Source: Lachnospiraceae bacterium (GTDB taxonomy: Bacteria > Bacillota > Clostridia > Lachnospirales > Lachnospiraceae). From it: DNA of 20,977 nucleotides. A model generated the notes under the pieces. That model saw only the letters and a program-made list of their open reading frames with translations, did not search any database and had not been told where the DNA came from. The translations under genes and the position numbers were made by a program. Position 1 is the stretch's first letter. Every line of letters starts with the position of its first letter. The DNA lies in NCBI GenBank assembly GCA_009774535.1, contig VSNY01000063.1:1-20977 (forward strand). The letters are read 5' to 3'. Shown one piece after another: positions 14,369 to 20,977 of the stretch.

Positions 14369-16946
14369 TCTTTGATCCTCCTGTGTCTCTTTCTAATCCA
14401 AGGTACTCCATCCATGCCTGCGCGGTCGCATACTGGTACATCTGTTCCTGGTATGCGTCTACTGCCTGCCAGCGCTGCCGGTACATACGCAGGCAGATTT
14501 GTCCTGCGCTGCGGAAAATTCTGCGTTTTTCTAAATCCGGCAGCTTCCGGATGTTCTGGTGCAGCCGTTCCGGGTCCTGTTCCCACAGCCACCGCGGGCC
14601 TTTCAAAAAATCCCGTCCGCCGCGTATCATCAAAACCGCCTCATCGAACGAACCGCGTACCAGCCGTACCGCCAGACGCTTCCAATAAAACTGCCAGATA
14701 CACCTGGCGGCTGCCTGCCTGTGATCCTGCAGCGCCATTTCGATCAGGGCATTGCGGATATCATAATACAAGTTGCTGCCAGGCGGCTTAAGCGCAAAAT
14801 TCCGATGCCAGACACTCACGCCGTTTAAAAACACGATTCCCGCCTTCCTGCAGCGCAGTCCGAACTCAATGTCGTCATGATGCAAAAACAAGGGAAGCGG
14901 CAGGTTATCCGCGCGCACAAGATTCAGAGAATAGCAGCAGCACCACCATCCGCAATAGTATTCGTTTTCATGTCTGACCGTTAACAGTTCCCTGCCTGCC
15001 GCATTTTCAAACTGCCGCAGATCCATCCCTTTGTTCCGGTTCCGAATTATCCCTTTGTTCCAGCTCTCGCCCGCTGCAAAGAGCAGATACTGCATTTCCT
15101 CCAGCAGCATCATCCCGCCGAGCGTGATATCCTTCCACTTCTCTTTTCGCATCCGTAAAAAGCCATAAATACGCACAAACAGTTCCGGATCGATCCGTAC
15201 ATCATCATCCATCAGCAGCACATGCGTCAGCTTCTTTGCCTTTTTTTCCTGTAAGACTTCCAGCATCCCGCGTGTAAACCCTCCCGCTCCGCCTGCGTTG
15301 CGGTTTGCAATCACCCGTATCCGCCCGCCGCTGCGGCTGACAGTCTCTGTGACTGGCTGACATGCATCAAGCGTCCTGCCATTATCTACAATCAGGACCC
15401 ACAGCTGCCGCGATACCTGCAGCTTGTTATTATGTAACAGCTCCGTTTCCAACAGCTTTAAATTCCGCCGCACATAGGATTCTCTGTGAAAGGTGCAGAT
15501 ATCCACCGCGATCGTAGTATCCATACAGCGGCTGCACGCGCCCATATAAAATCCGGATACCTCCCTGTCTGCCGCCTGTTCCGATTCTGTCAGCGCAAAC
15601 CAGAACGCCCCTTTGTCATACTGCCCCAGCGGAAACTCAGCCCTGCACGCCTTCGCACAGCTTCCGTCCAGCCGGTAAGCCGCGATACAGGCGCGGTTAT
15701 GGAAAAGAAGCAGTTTTTCATAACCCTTTGTCTCTATAGACAGATACAGACGTTCCAGGTCTGTATAACGCTTCCATTTTTCAATGTAAAACAGGTTAAA
15801 ATAGCCGTCAAACAACAGCCTCCTGCCATGTCTGTGATAATATAATTCCTCAACCGGACAGATCTGCGGGCGTGGCTTTAAAATCCGCTGCAGCTGTATA
15901 TCGGTCTGCGGTTCTGATGGATGGATGCAGGCATCCCCCTGCCCATGCGCTTTTGTTCCTGTCAAAATCCTTCCCGCGATTTTTCGTACCAGTCTGCGGC
16001 GCAGGGAACATGCAGGAAGCAAAAGATTGATCTTACGCATATCTATCACAAGCCTGGGTCCTTGATCCCAGAGGTAAAACTGCCGGATCTGCGGCCCTTT
16101 TCCAAATATGACATAAGGCAGTTCACAGCATCGTACGCCGCCCTTTTGCTTGAGCCAGGTGTAATATACGCCGAATAACCGCTCTGCAAGATAACCTGCC
16201 ATACGCGCCTGGTCTTTGCCATAAGAGGAACTGGCTTTTACTTGTTCAAATTCTTCCAAAAGCGGGAACAGCCACTGCATATACGGCTCAAAATATTCCT
16301 TTCGCATAAGATACATATTACAAAAATAAATATTGCGCGAATTCATATAATAATCACAAGCCGCGGCAAATGCGGGCTGGCGCTTTTTTAATATGCGGAT
16401 CATCTGTTCTAAATCCCTGCGGTCATGAAACTGGCCAAACTGCTGGTAAACCGTCACATCCATATATTCGCCAGGCACCGTAATCACATCATATTTTTCC
16501 ACAACCGCACGGATTTTTTCCTCATACAGTCCATAATCCGACAGCCTGCCATGCAGACTGTCGATCCTGGTATAAGGCTTCGGATACTTCTTAAGACTAT
16601 GCGGATCTTCCTTTGAAAAATCCATATATCTGCAGTAGTGAAAAAAACCATAATAATCCGCGCGCAGATTTTTCCATGCATAATACTGCACGGTCAGTTC
16701 GCAATAAGAACGGTTCCGGTGTGAAATATGCGTTCCCTCATCATCGTGCAGGATGTGTGGCAGCCGTTTTTCTGCCAGCGCAGCGCCAGCCTGTATCAGC
16801 CGGATATAACGGTTCTGCGGTGCATTTGTCGTTTTATGTGTCGCTGCAAGAATACAGATTACAGGTTCCTTTTCCTTCTTTTGGCATTTCTTATTTGGGC
16901 ATTCCTTATTTTGGCGTTCCATCTGCTGATTTTTCTTTTTCCTCAT
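14286..16946 (-). CDS. Two-domain glycosyltransferase: DUF4422 fused to GlfT2-like galactofuranosyltransferase
   Basis: An 886-aa protein with three parts. After a Lys-rich N-terminus, residues 28-285 form a DUF4422 domain (ICILAATHKTT, HDDEGTHISHRNRSYCELTV, YYGFFHYCRYM), a family of putative capsule and LPS glycosyltransferases. Residues about 365-475 form a beta-rich domain like the N-terminus of the 607-aa enzyme (FDGYFNLFYIEKWKRYT). Residues 478-720 form a GlfT2-like core: DICTFHRESYV, VDNGRTLDA, NAGGAGGFTRGM, MDDDVRIDP (DDD 580-582), GWWCCCY (WW 667-668), HHDDIEFGLR (689-698) and VWHRNF. So one chain probably makes two successive sugar additions. It overlaps the ATPase stop by 4 nt. The last 28 residues run over the start of the next gene and may be a non-conserved tail. 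Confidence 0.87.
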   Translation of the reverse strand: MRKKKNQQMERQNKECPNKKCQKKEKEPVICILAATHKTTNAPQNRYIRLIQAGAALAEKRLPHILHDDEGTHISHRNRSYCELTVQYYAWKNLRADYYGFFHYCRYMDFSKEDPHSLKKYPKPYTRIDSLHGRLSDYGLYEEKIRAVVEKYDVITVPGEYMDVTVYQQFGQFHDRRDLEQMIRILKKRQPAFAAACDYYMNSRNIYFCNMYLMRKEYFEPYMQWLFPLLEEFEQVKASSSYGKDQARMAGYLAERLFGVYYTWLKQKGGVRCCELPYVIFGKGPQIRQFYLWDQGPRLVIDMRKINLLLPACSLRRRLVRKIAGRILTGTKAHGQGDACIHPSEPQTDIQLQRILKPRPQICPVEELYYHRHGRRLLFDGYFNLFYIEKWKRYTDLERLYLSIETKGYEKLLLFHNRACIAAYRLDGSCAKACRAEFPLGQYDKGAFWFALTESEQAADREVSGFYMGACSRCMDTTIAVDICTFHRESYVRRNLKLLETELLHNNKLQVSRQLWVLIVDNGRTLDACQPVTETVSRSGGRIRVIANRNAGGAGGFTRGMLEVLQEKKAKKLTHVLLMDDDVRIDPELFVRIYGFLRMRKEKWKDITLGGMMLLEEMQYLLFAAGESWNKGIIRNRNKGMDLRQFENAAGRELLTVRHENEYYCGWWCCCYSLNLVRADNLPLPLFLHHDDIEFGLRCRKAGIVFLNGVSVWHRNFALKPPGSNLYYDIRNALIEMALQDHRQAAARCIWQFYWKRLAVRLVRGSFDEAVLMIRGGRDFLKGPRWLWEQDPERLHQNIRKLPDLEKRRIFRSAGQICLRMYRQRWQAVDAYQEQMYQYATAQAWMEYLGLERDTGGSKSGYTKDFVSPDRKMYGAGAVFQNGTDG

Positions 16947-17677
16947 TTTCCGGCTTTTCCTTCATACATATTACAAACTGTCTGTGTATCTCCCTGTGCC
17001 TGCATTCTGCCATGCTCCAGCCAGACGACACGGCTGCACATCTGACGGATCTGCTTGAGGCTGTGCGATACAAAAAATACAGTGGTACCGCCTGTCATCA
17101 GCTCCATCATACGTGCGTAACTTTTTTCCTGAAAATCCGCATCCCCGACCGACAGAATTTCATCCACAATCAAAATATCCGGTTCCACCATACATGCCAC
17201 CGAAAATGCAAGCCTTGCCAGCATCCCCGAAGAATAGGTCCGAAGAGGCGCTTCTATAAAGCCGCCAAGTTCTGAAAAATCCAGGATTTCGTGATACTTG
17301 CTGTCTAAAAACTTTTTGGAATAGCCCAATACAGCGCCATTTAAATAAACATTCTCCCTGCCGGACAGCTCGGGGTCAAAGCCGGAGCCAAGCTCCAGCA
17401 TAGGGACAACGCTGCCATGCACTTCCACGGACCCCTGCGTCGGCTTCATAATTCCTGCTATTACCTTTAACAGCGTACTTTTCCCTGCGCCATTATGACC
17501 AATAATGCCGACGACATCCCCTTGCTCTGCTTCCAGGGATATTTGACGCAGTGCAAAGAATTCCTCCGCACCCAGATCACGCCTGAGCCAGCGGACGCAG
17601 AATTCTTTCAGCGAATCTGCACGGTTTTGTTCCATTCTGAATGTTAGCGATACATCACGGATCGCTGCTGCCAGCAT
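16943..17677 (-). CDS. Polysaccharide ABC exporter ATPase (Wzt-like, short form)
   Basis: A 244-aa ATPase that powers export of the finished glycan with the permease encoded just upstream. Walker A is GHNGAGKST (60-68), the signature is YSSGM (148-152), Walker B is ILIVDE (168-173), and the H-loop His is in SHS (204-206). The segment ELGSGFDPELSGRENVYLNG is typical of the Wzt/TagH/KpsT group. The chain ends soon after the nucleotide-binding domain, so the C-terminal carbohydrate-recognition domain of long Wzt proteins is missing. Start is ATG at 17677, 7 nt after AAGGAGG (17685-17691); a TTG 16 codons upstream keeps the frame open but lacks a site. It overlaps the next gene by 4 nt. Confidence 0.92.
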   Translation of the reverse strand: MLAAAIRDVSLTFRMEQNRADSLKEFCVRWLRRDLGAEEFFALRQISLEAEQGDVVGIIGHNGAGKSTLLKVIAGIMKPTQGSVEVHGSVVPMLELGSGFDPELSGRENVYLNGAVLGYSKKFLDSKYHEILDFSELGGFIEAPLRTYSSGMLARLAFSVACMVEPDILIVDEILSVGDADFQEKSYARMMELMTGGTTVFFVSHSLKQIRQMCSRVVWLEHGRMQAQGDTQTVCNMYEGKAGK

Positions 17678-17684
17678 CCTGATC

Positions 17685-17691
17685 CCTCCTT
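17685..17691 (-). promoter_or_regulatory. Ribosome binding site fixing the ATPase start
   Basis: AAGGAGG on the minus strand, 7 nt before the ATG at 17677. It favours the 244-aa product over a longer TTG-initiated frame. Confidence 0.75.
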
Positions 17692-17711
17692 CCCGCCTCA
17701 AACTGCCGCAG

Positions 17712-17737
17712 GCCAGCCCTGCCAATCATTGGCTGGC
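17712..17737. repeat. Inverted repeat between permease and ATPase genes
   Basis: GCCAGCC (17712-17718) pairs with GGCTGGC (17731-17737); an alternative inner pairing is CCAA (17722-17725) with TTGG (17729-17732). It occupies most of the 64-nt gap between the permease stop (17742) and the ATPase start (17677), one of the longest gaps in an operon otherwise joined by overlaps. It may adjust the ratio of the two subunits or mRNA stability. No T-run follows, so it is not a classical terminator. Confidence 0.45.
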
Positions 17738-17741
17738 AATG

Positions 17742-19187
17742 CTAAATATAAAAAATAAACCGGTCCTGCGTCTTCTTAAATATCATACCGCCTGCTGCCA
17801 GCATAGCCAGCGCGATCCAGGTACATTGAAAAAATACCAGCGGACGCGGCGCGGTTCCTTCCAGCACGATTGCACGCACCGCATGGACAAATATATACAT
17901 CGGATTATGAAGCACCGCCCCGCGAAACGCTTCCGGCACAATAGAAACCGGATAAAACAGCGGCGTCAGATACATCCAAAGCATACTCAGCACACCCCAT
18001 AAAAACTGGATATCCCTAAAAAATGTCATACCAGCCGCCAGCGCCATTCCAAGACCTGTCGTAAATACCATGACACAGCCCAGAATATACGGAAGCATCA
18101 GATATGCCGCCGTCATCTTCTCCCCGGTCAAAAACGCTGCCAGCAAAAGCGGCGCCAGAGACATCAAAAGATTAATGCCAGAAGATAAAACCCTTGTAAC
18201 CGGATAGATATATTTCGGCAGATAAACTTTCGTAATCAGCGCTGCATTTCCTACAATCGAACTAAGCGCCTGCCCGACACCCTCGTTAAAAAAATTAAAC
18301 ACAACCAGCCCGCAAAGCAGATACACCGGATAATTTTCAATATCCGACCGAAACAGCTGCGAAAAAACCAGGTACTGTACGACCATCATAAGCAGCGGAT
18401 TTAAAAAACTCCAAAACACGCCCAATACCGAACGCTTGTAACGTACTTTAAAATCCCTCGCGACTAACTGCTGCATCAAAAATCCGTATTTATGCAGCAC
18501 ATCCAGCAAAAGAAAAAACCAGCTGCGTCTGCCGCTTTCCCGCCGCCAGACCGCTGCCGCATATACCGCTGCCACAGACAGCACCGCCGCCAGTACCAGC
18601 TTGTAATAATTTGGCCCCGTCCATACTTCATCCCGTCCCTTAAGCGCAATGCACATCGTTCCTTCCAGCTTCTTTCCATTTACAAACAGCTCCGCGTCCC
18701 TGGCCACAGCTTTATTTTTCAGTCCATCTTCTACCGTATACCACACCGTAGGCGCATTGCCCGCAGTACCGTCGCTCGTACATATAACACGTACCAGCCT
18801 GCCGCGCGGCATATGCAAGCCGCCTGTATCCAGCCATACATATTGGCCGATTCCAAGTTCTCCCGCCGGAAAAGCCCGTTGCGCAATCAAACGCCCGTCC
18901 ACAGCGTCTTCCACACGCACAAGCAGGCTGCTGTTTTGCGCCCTTCCATAATTAGATACCAGAACACCAACCGCATCCATCCGATCCATCTGCGAGGTAA
19001 AAATCTGTTCTGCCAGTATCCCGTCCGTCAGTTCTCCAATCTCTCCAGTCGCTGGAAACTCTGCCACACATCCGTCAGATTCACGCATATACAGCGCTTC
19101 CCCGCAGGAAAAATAAAAAATACCCAAAAAAGCCAGTACTGCACACTCCAGAAGCATCCCTATTTTCAAATATCGAATTTTTACCAT
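17742..19187 (-). CDS. Polysaccharide ABC-2 export permease with N-terminal extracytoplasmic domain
   Basis: A 481-aa membrane subunit of a Wzm-type glycan exporter. The C-terminal half (about 235-481) is a normal ABC-2 permease: the amphipathic entry LVARDFKVRYKRSVLG, FWSFLNPLLMM, VKVYLPKYIYP-like coupling region (ITKVYLPKYIYPVTRVL) and about six membrane helices. Before it lies an unusual module: a signal-anchor helix (9-29), a soluble region of about 160 residues (31-192) with beta-strand character (SLLVRVEDAVDGRLIAQRAF, YVWLDTGGL, RLVRVICTSD), and a second helix (196-213). Ordinary Wzm proteins are about 260 aa and lack this. The start ATG at 19187 is 6 nt from the previous stop, after GATAAAGG. 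The extra domain probably faces outside; its function is unknown. Confidence 0.88.
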   Translation of the reverse strand: MVKIRYLKIGMLLECAVLAFLGIFYFSCGEALYMRESDGCVAEFPATGEIGELTDGILAEQIFTSQMDRMDAVGVLVSNYGRAQNSSLLVRVEDAVDGRLIAQRAFPAGELGIGQYVWLDTGGLHMPRGRLVRVICTSDGTAGNAPTVWYTVEDGLKNKAVARDAELFVNGKKLEGTMCIALKGRDEVWTGPNYYKLVLAAVLSVAAVYAAAVWRRESGRRSWFFLLLDVLHKYGFLMQQLVARDFKVRYKRSVLGVFWSFLNPLLMMVVQYLVFSQLFRSDIENYPVYLLCGLVVFNFFNEGVGQALSSIVGNAALITKVYLPKYIYPVTRVLSSGINLLMSLAPLLLAAFLTGEKMTAAYLMLPYILGCVMVFTTGLGMALAAGMTFFRDIQFLWGVLSMLWMYLTPLFYPVSIVPEAFRGAVLHNPMYIFVHAVRAIVLEGTAPRPLVFFQCTWIALAMLAAGGMIFKKTQDRFIFYI

Positions 19188-19193
19188 CCTTTA

Positions 19194-20414
19194 TCACTTC
19201 TCCATCTTTGGCTTTCCGCTATTCTCATTTCTCGCCATCTCCTGATAAATCTTTTCCATCTTTTTCCTGACGACATTTGATCCATAAGCATTGCTATTTT
19301 TTCTGTTTTCCGCACCGCAGGCCGCCCGGTATTCTCCGTCCGCCAGCAGTCCGGCTACTATGTACCACAGCTGCCAAGGCTCGTCCGGCGCAAAACGCAT
19401 CCGCCTGTTGCGAATCAGTTCCCTGTTGCCGCGGATATCAGAAACCACGCAGGGCAGTCCGGCCGCCATCGCCTCCATCAGCGCTACCGGAAGCCCTTCC
19501 TGCAAAGAAGGAAACACAAAAATATCTGCATTCTGATAAAACAAAACAAGATCCTCCTGAAATCCAGCCATTTTCACATATTTTACAATACCAAGCGCCC
19601 GAGCCTTCTTTTGCAGTTCTTCCCTTTCTGCACCCTGCCCGCAGATCAGATAGTACACATCTTTCCCCAAAAACCCGGCCAACGCATCCAAGACAACCTG
19701 GTGATTTTTCCGTCTGCTAAGTTCTCCGACGGACAATAAAATCTTTGCATGTTCAGGAATCCCATATTTTTTCCGAAAATCTGACCTTATCTCACCAGCC
19801 ATCTGATCCGGGCCATATCCTGTTTCCTGCTTCCTGTATGCCTTAAGATCAATGCCCACACCCGGAATCCGCCAGACCGCACCTGCCCCAAACCGCGCCT
19901 TTGCCAGACGTTCATCTTCCCGGTTTACCGTCACCAGCACATCTGTCCAATACGACAAACACTTTTCAACCGGATAATACAACATCCAATTTTTCCACGG
20001 CGCACCCTGATAAAAATGAAACCCATGCGCTGTATAAACCACCCGGATCTTCCTAAAATGCGCAGCCATCCGTGCCAACGCGCCTCCAACCGGAGACTGG
20101 CAATGCATCCAGGCAAAAGAAAATCTTCCAGTCAGTTTCCATAACTGTCCAAATGCCCTGCAGCATTGATTCAGAGCCGCCGCACTTCTCGGACAATCCC
20201 ACATATGCCAGATCACACCCAGATCCTGCAGCGTTTTTTTTAGCTTTTCCACACGTTTGTCATCACAAGTATTCCCTTCCCGGAAATTACACGCCACATG
20301 CACCTCATAGCCCATCTCCAGCATCAGACGGATATTCGGCATATTAAACTGATCAATCATAGACGCCACCGACGCCAGCATCAGCACTTTCTTTTTACAG
20401 ACACAGCCTTTCAT
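19194..20414 (-). CDS. GT4 family glycosyltransferase
   Basis: A 406-aa GT-B fold glycosyltransferase, probably cytoplasmic and adding an early sugar to the lipid-linked chain. The N-terminal domain starts VLMLASVASMIDQFNMPNIR and carries HCQSPVGGALARM (104-116) and VYTAHGFHFYQGAPWKNWM, as in EpsD/CapM-type enzymes. The C-terminal donor domain has LSVGELSRRKNH (227-238), YYLICGQG and the E-x7-E motif EGLPVALME (E306, E314). Full family length. It overlaps the XRE gene by 4 nt. The ribosome binding site GGAG lies only 2 nt before the first ATG, so a slightly later start, such as the GTG at codon 5 or the ATG at codon 12, is possible. Donor sugar unknown. Confidence 0.88.
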   Translation of the reverse strand: MKGCVCKKKVLMLASVASMIDQFNMPNIRLMLEMGYEVHVACNFREGNTCDDKRVEKLKKTLQDLGVIWHMWDCPRSAAALNQCCRAFGQLWKLTGRFSFAWMHCQSPVGGALARMAAHFRKIRVVYTAHGFHFYQGAPWKNWMLYYPVEKCLSYWTDVLVTVNREDERLAKARFGAGAVWRIPGVGIDLKAYRKQETGYGPDQMAGEIRSDFRKKYGIPEHAKILLSVGELSRRKNHQVVLDALAGFLGKDVYYLICGQGAEREELQKKARALGIVKYVKMAGFQEDLVLFYQNADIFVFPSLQEGLPVALMEAMAAGLPCVVSDIRGNRELIRNRRMRFAPDEPWQLWYIVAGLLADGEYRAACGAENRKNSNAYGSNVVRKKMEKIYQEMARNENSGKPKMEK

Positions 20415-20755
20415 ATCTCCTTCGTCTCATTCATCACATCCGCCACGGACTTCATAATACGAATATACATCGCATAACTATCAGAATCCTGTTCTCTCTG
20501 ACGCTTCCAAATATTACGCGCTGTCGCCTCTGATGGCTGCACCATCCCCCACAATAGCGCGTCGGCATCCGTTTCCAATTCCATACACAGACCAGCAAAT
20601 GTATCCAGACTCATCCTGCGGTTGCCCCGCTCAATTTTGCCCATAAAGTTCAAGCTGATCCCGCATTTCGCAGCAAGCGTCTCCTGTGACCATCCTTTTG
20701 CTTTCCTGACTTGACGGATTCGTTCTCCTATTTTTACATAATCCAGTTCCTGCAT
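20411..20755 (-). CDS. XRE-family helix-turn-helix regulator
   Basis: A 114-aa protein whose first 70 residues are a Cro/C1-type helix-turn-helix: IGERIRQVRKAKGWSQETLA, then AKCGISLNFMGKIERGNRRMS, then LDTFAGLCMELETDADALL. The last 40 residues form a short helical tail. AGGAGGT lies 6 nt before the ATG. It is the first gene of the glycan operon and overlaps the GT4 gene by 4 nt, so it is co-transcribed and may regulate the operon, possibly through the inverted repeats upstream. Small XRE proteins of this type often head capsule or exopolysaccharide operons in Firmicutes. The target is inferred. Confidence 0.9.
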   Translation of the reverse strand: MQELDYVKIGERIRQVRKAKGWSQETLAAKCGISLNFMGKIERGNRRMSLDTFAGLCMELETDADALLWGMVQPSEATARNIWKRQREQDSDSYAMYIRIMKSVADVMNETKEI

Positions 20756-20784
20756 GGCCTGACCTCCTGTTTTCTGTGTAAAAA

Positions 20785-20798
20785 ATGATAACCATCAT
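20785..20798. promoter_or_regulatory. Short inverted repeat upstream of the operon, candidate operator
   Basis: ATGAT (20785-20789) and ATCAT (20794-20798) flank a 4-nt centre, 30 nt upstream of the XRE start codon. Size and position would suit an operator for a Cro/C1-like dimer. The arms are short enough to occur by chance, and no clear -35/-10 pair for the operon could be fixed around it. Confidence 0.3.
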
Positions 20799-20836
20799 GC
20801 ATAACTTTTTATAATGAAATGTTATGTATTGCATCT

Positions 20837-20866
20837 GTAAAAACACCTCGAAAACCCGCGTTTTAC
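20837..20866. repeat. Inverted repeat in the operon upstream region
   Basis: GTAAAA (20837-20842) is complementary to TTTTAC (20861-20866), and the inner AAAAC (20851-20855) can instead pair with GTTTT (20860-20864). It lies in the 222-nt non-coding stretch (20756-20977) at the window's right end, which carries no gene. It could be a regulator site or a leader hairpin; role unknown. Confidence 0.3.
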
Positions 20867-20897
20867 AAGGGTTTGACAAGTTTTTTATAATTTATCG

Positions 20898-20913
20898 TTA
20901 GATTTGCATCTAA
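20898..20913. repeat. Small hairpin near the window edge
   Basis: TTAGAT (20898-20903) and ATCTAA (20908-20913) form a 6-bp stem with a TTGC loop, followed on the plus strand by an AT-rich stretch. It might be the weak terminator of a gene outside the window or an operator half-site pair. Nothing in the window decides. Confidence 0.25.
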
Positions 20914-20977
20914 AAATTTATTTTGGGGACTTTCGATCACTGATTTCAAGATCTTTTTCTATGAAAATTATCTATAT

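Noticed and set aside
14084..14791. A 235-codon plus-strand open frame across the junction of the two transferase genes
   Set aside because: Antisense to two well-supported genes and of low-complexity composition.
18492..19280. A 262-codon plus-strand open frame opposite the permease
   Set aside because: It is rich in His, Arg, Pro and Ser as expected for the antisense of a membrane protein gene, and has no domain or convincing ribosome binding site.
20873..20891. Plus-strand TTGACA and TATAAT near the window edge
   Set aside because: The two hexamers are only 7 nt apart, far from the 16-18 nt needed, and no plus-strand gene follows.
1..20977. CRISPR arrays, tRNA or rRNA genes, or a classical IS with DDE transposase
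   Set aside because: No regularly spaced direct repeats, no tRNA-like cloverleaf and no DDE-type transposase were seen on reading both strands. The only direct repeat of size is the Rpn pair.

Overview
The window looks like a chromosomal piece of a Gram-positive anaerobe of the Clostridia, most likely Lachnospiraceae. The evidence is indirect: strong AGGAGG-type ribosome binding sites, frequent GTG and TTG starts, moderate GC, a LacI-family regulator, Rpn/PD-(D/E)XK transposase-like proteins, and a large surface-glycan operon with galactofuranose transferases. Nearly every real gene is on the minus strand, so the biological order runs from about 20.8 kb down to 0.1 kb. No tRNA, rRNA or CRISPR array was seen.

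Right and centre (20755 to 6081): one long, tightly packed operon. It begins with an XRE-type regulator, then a GT4 glycosyltransferase, an ABC-2 polysaccharide export permease with an extra extracytoplasmic N-terminal domain, its short Wzt-like ATPase, an 886-aa DUF4422 + GlfT2-like fusion glycosyltransferase, a second GlfT2-like glycosyltransferase (607 aa), RfbF (glucose-1-phosphate cytidylyltransferase), an RmlC-like sugar 3,5-epimerase, a sugar epimerase/reductase, UDP-galactopyranose mutase (Glf), a polyprenyl-phosphate sugar transferase of the GtrB/DPM1 type, and a large polytopic membrane protein. Several neighbours overlap by 4 nt. Taken together they suggest a galactofuranose-containing polysaccharide assembled in the cytoplasm, exported by a Wzm/Wzt-type ABC transporter and probably decorated outside the membrane with a lipid-linked sugar. 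A CDP-6-deoxy sugar is suggested, but the expected CDP-glucose 4,6-dehydratase is not in the window.

Middle-left (5902 to 3624): a gene graveyard. It holds a plus-strand 3' fragment with a frameshift in a poly-A run, a C-terminal piece of a second Glf, a UDP-glucose dehydrogenase cut off before its catalytic cysteine, a piece of a GtrII-like membrane glucosyltransferase, and the 3' two-thirds of a GtrB-like glycosyltransferase. The last two are joined in frame into one chimeric ORF. This reads as the eroded remains of an older glycan locus.

Left (3635 to 1342): two almost identical head-to-tail copies of a roughly 1.08-kb unit, each carrying a 335-aa Rpn-family PD-(D/E)XK nuclease/transposase. 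They differ at two synonymous positions. Far left (1294 to 128): a LacI-family regulator with a good promoter and a 33-bp perfect palindrome just downstream of the -10, probably an autoregulatory operator. Two consecutive hairpins lie beyond its 3' end.
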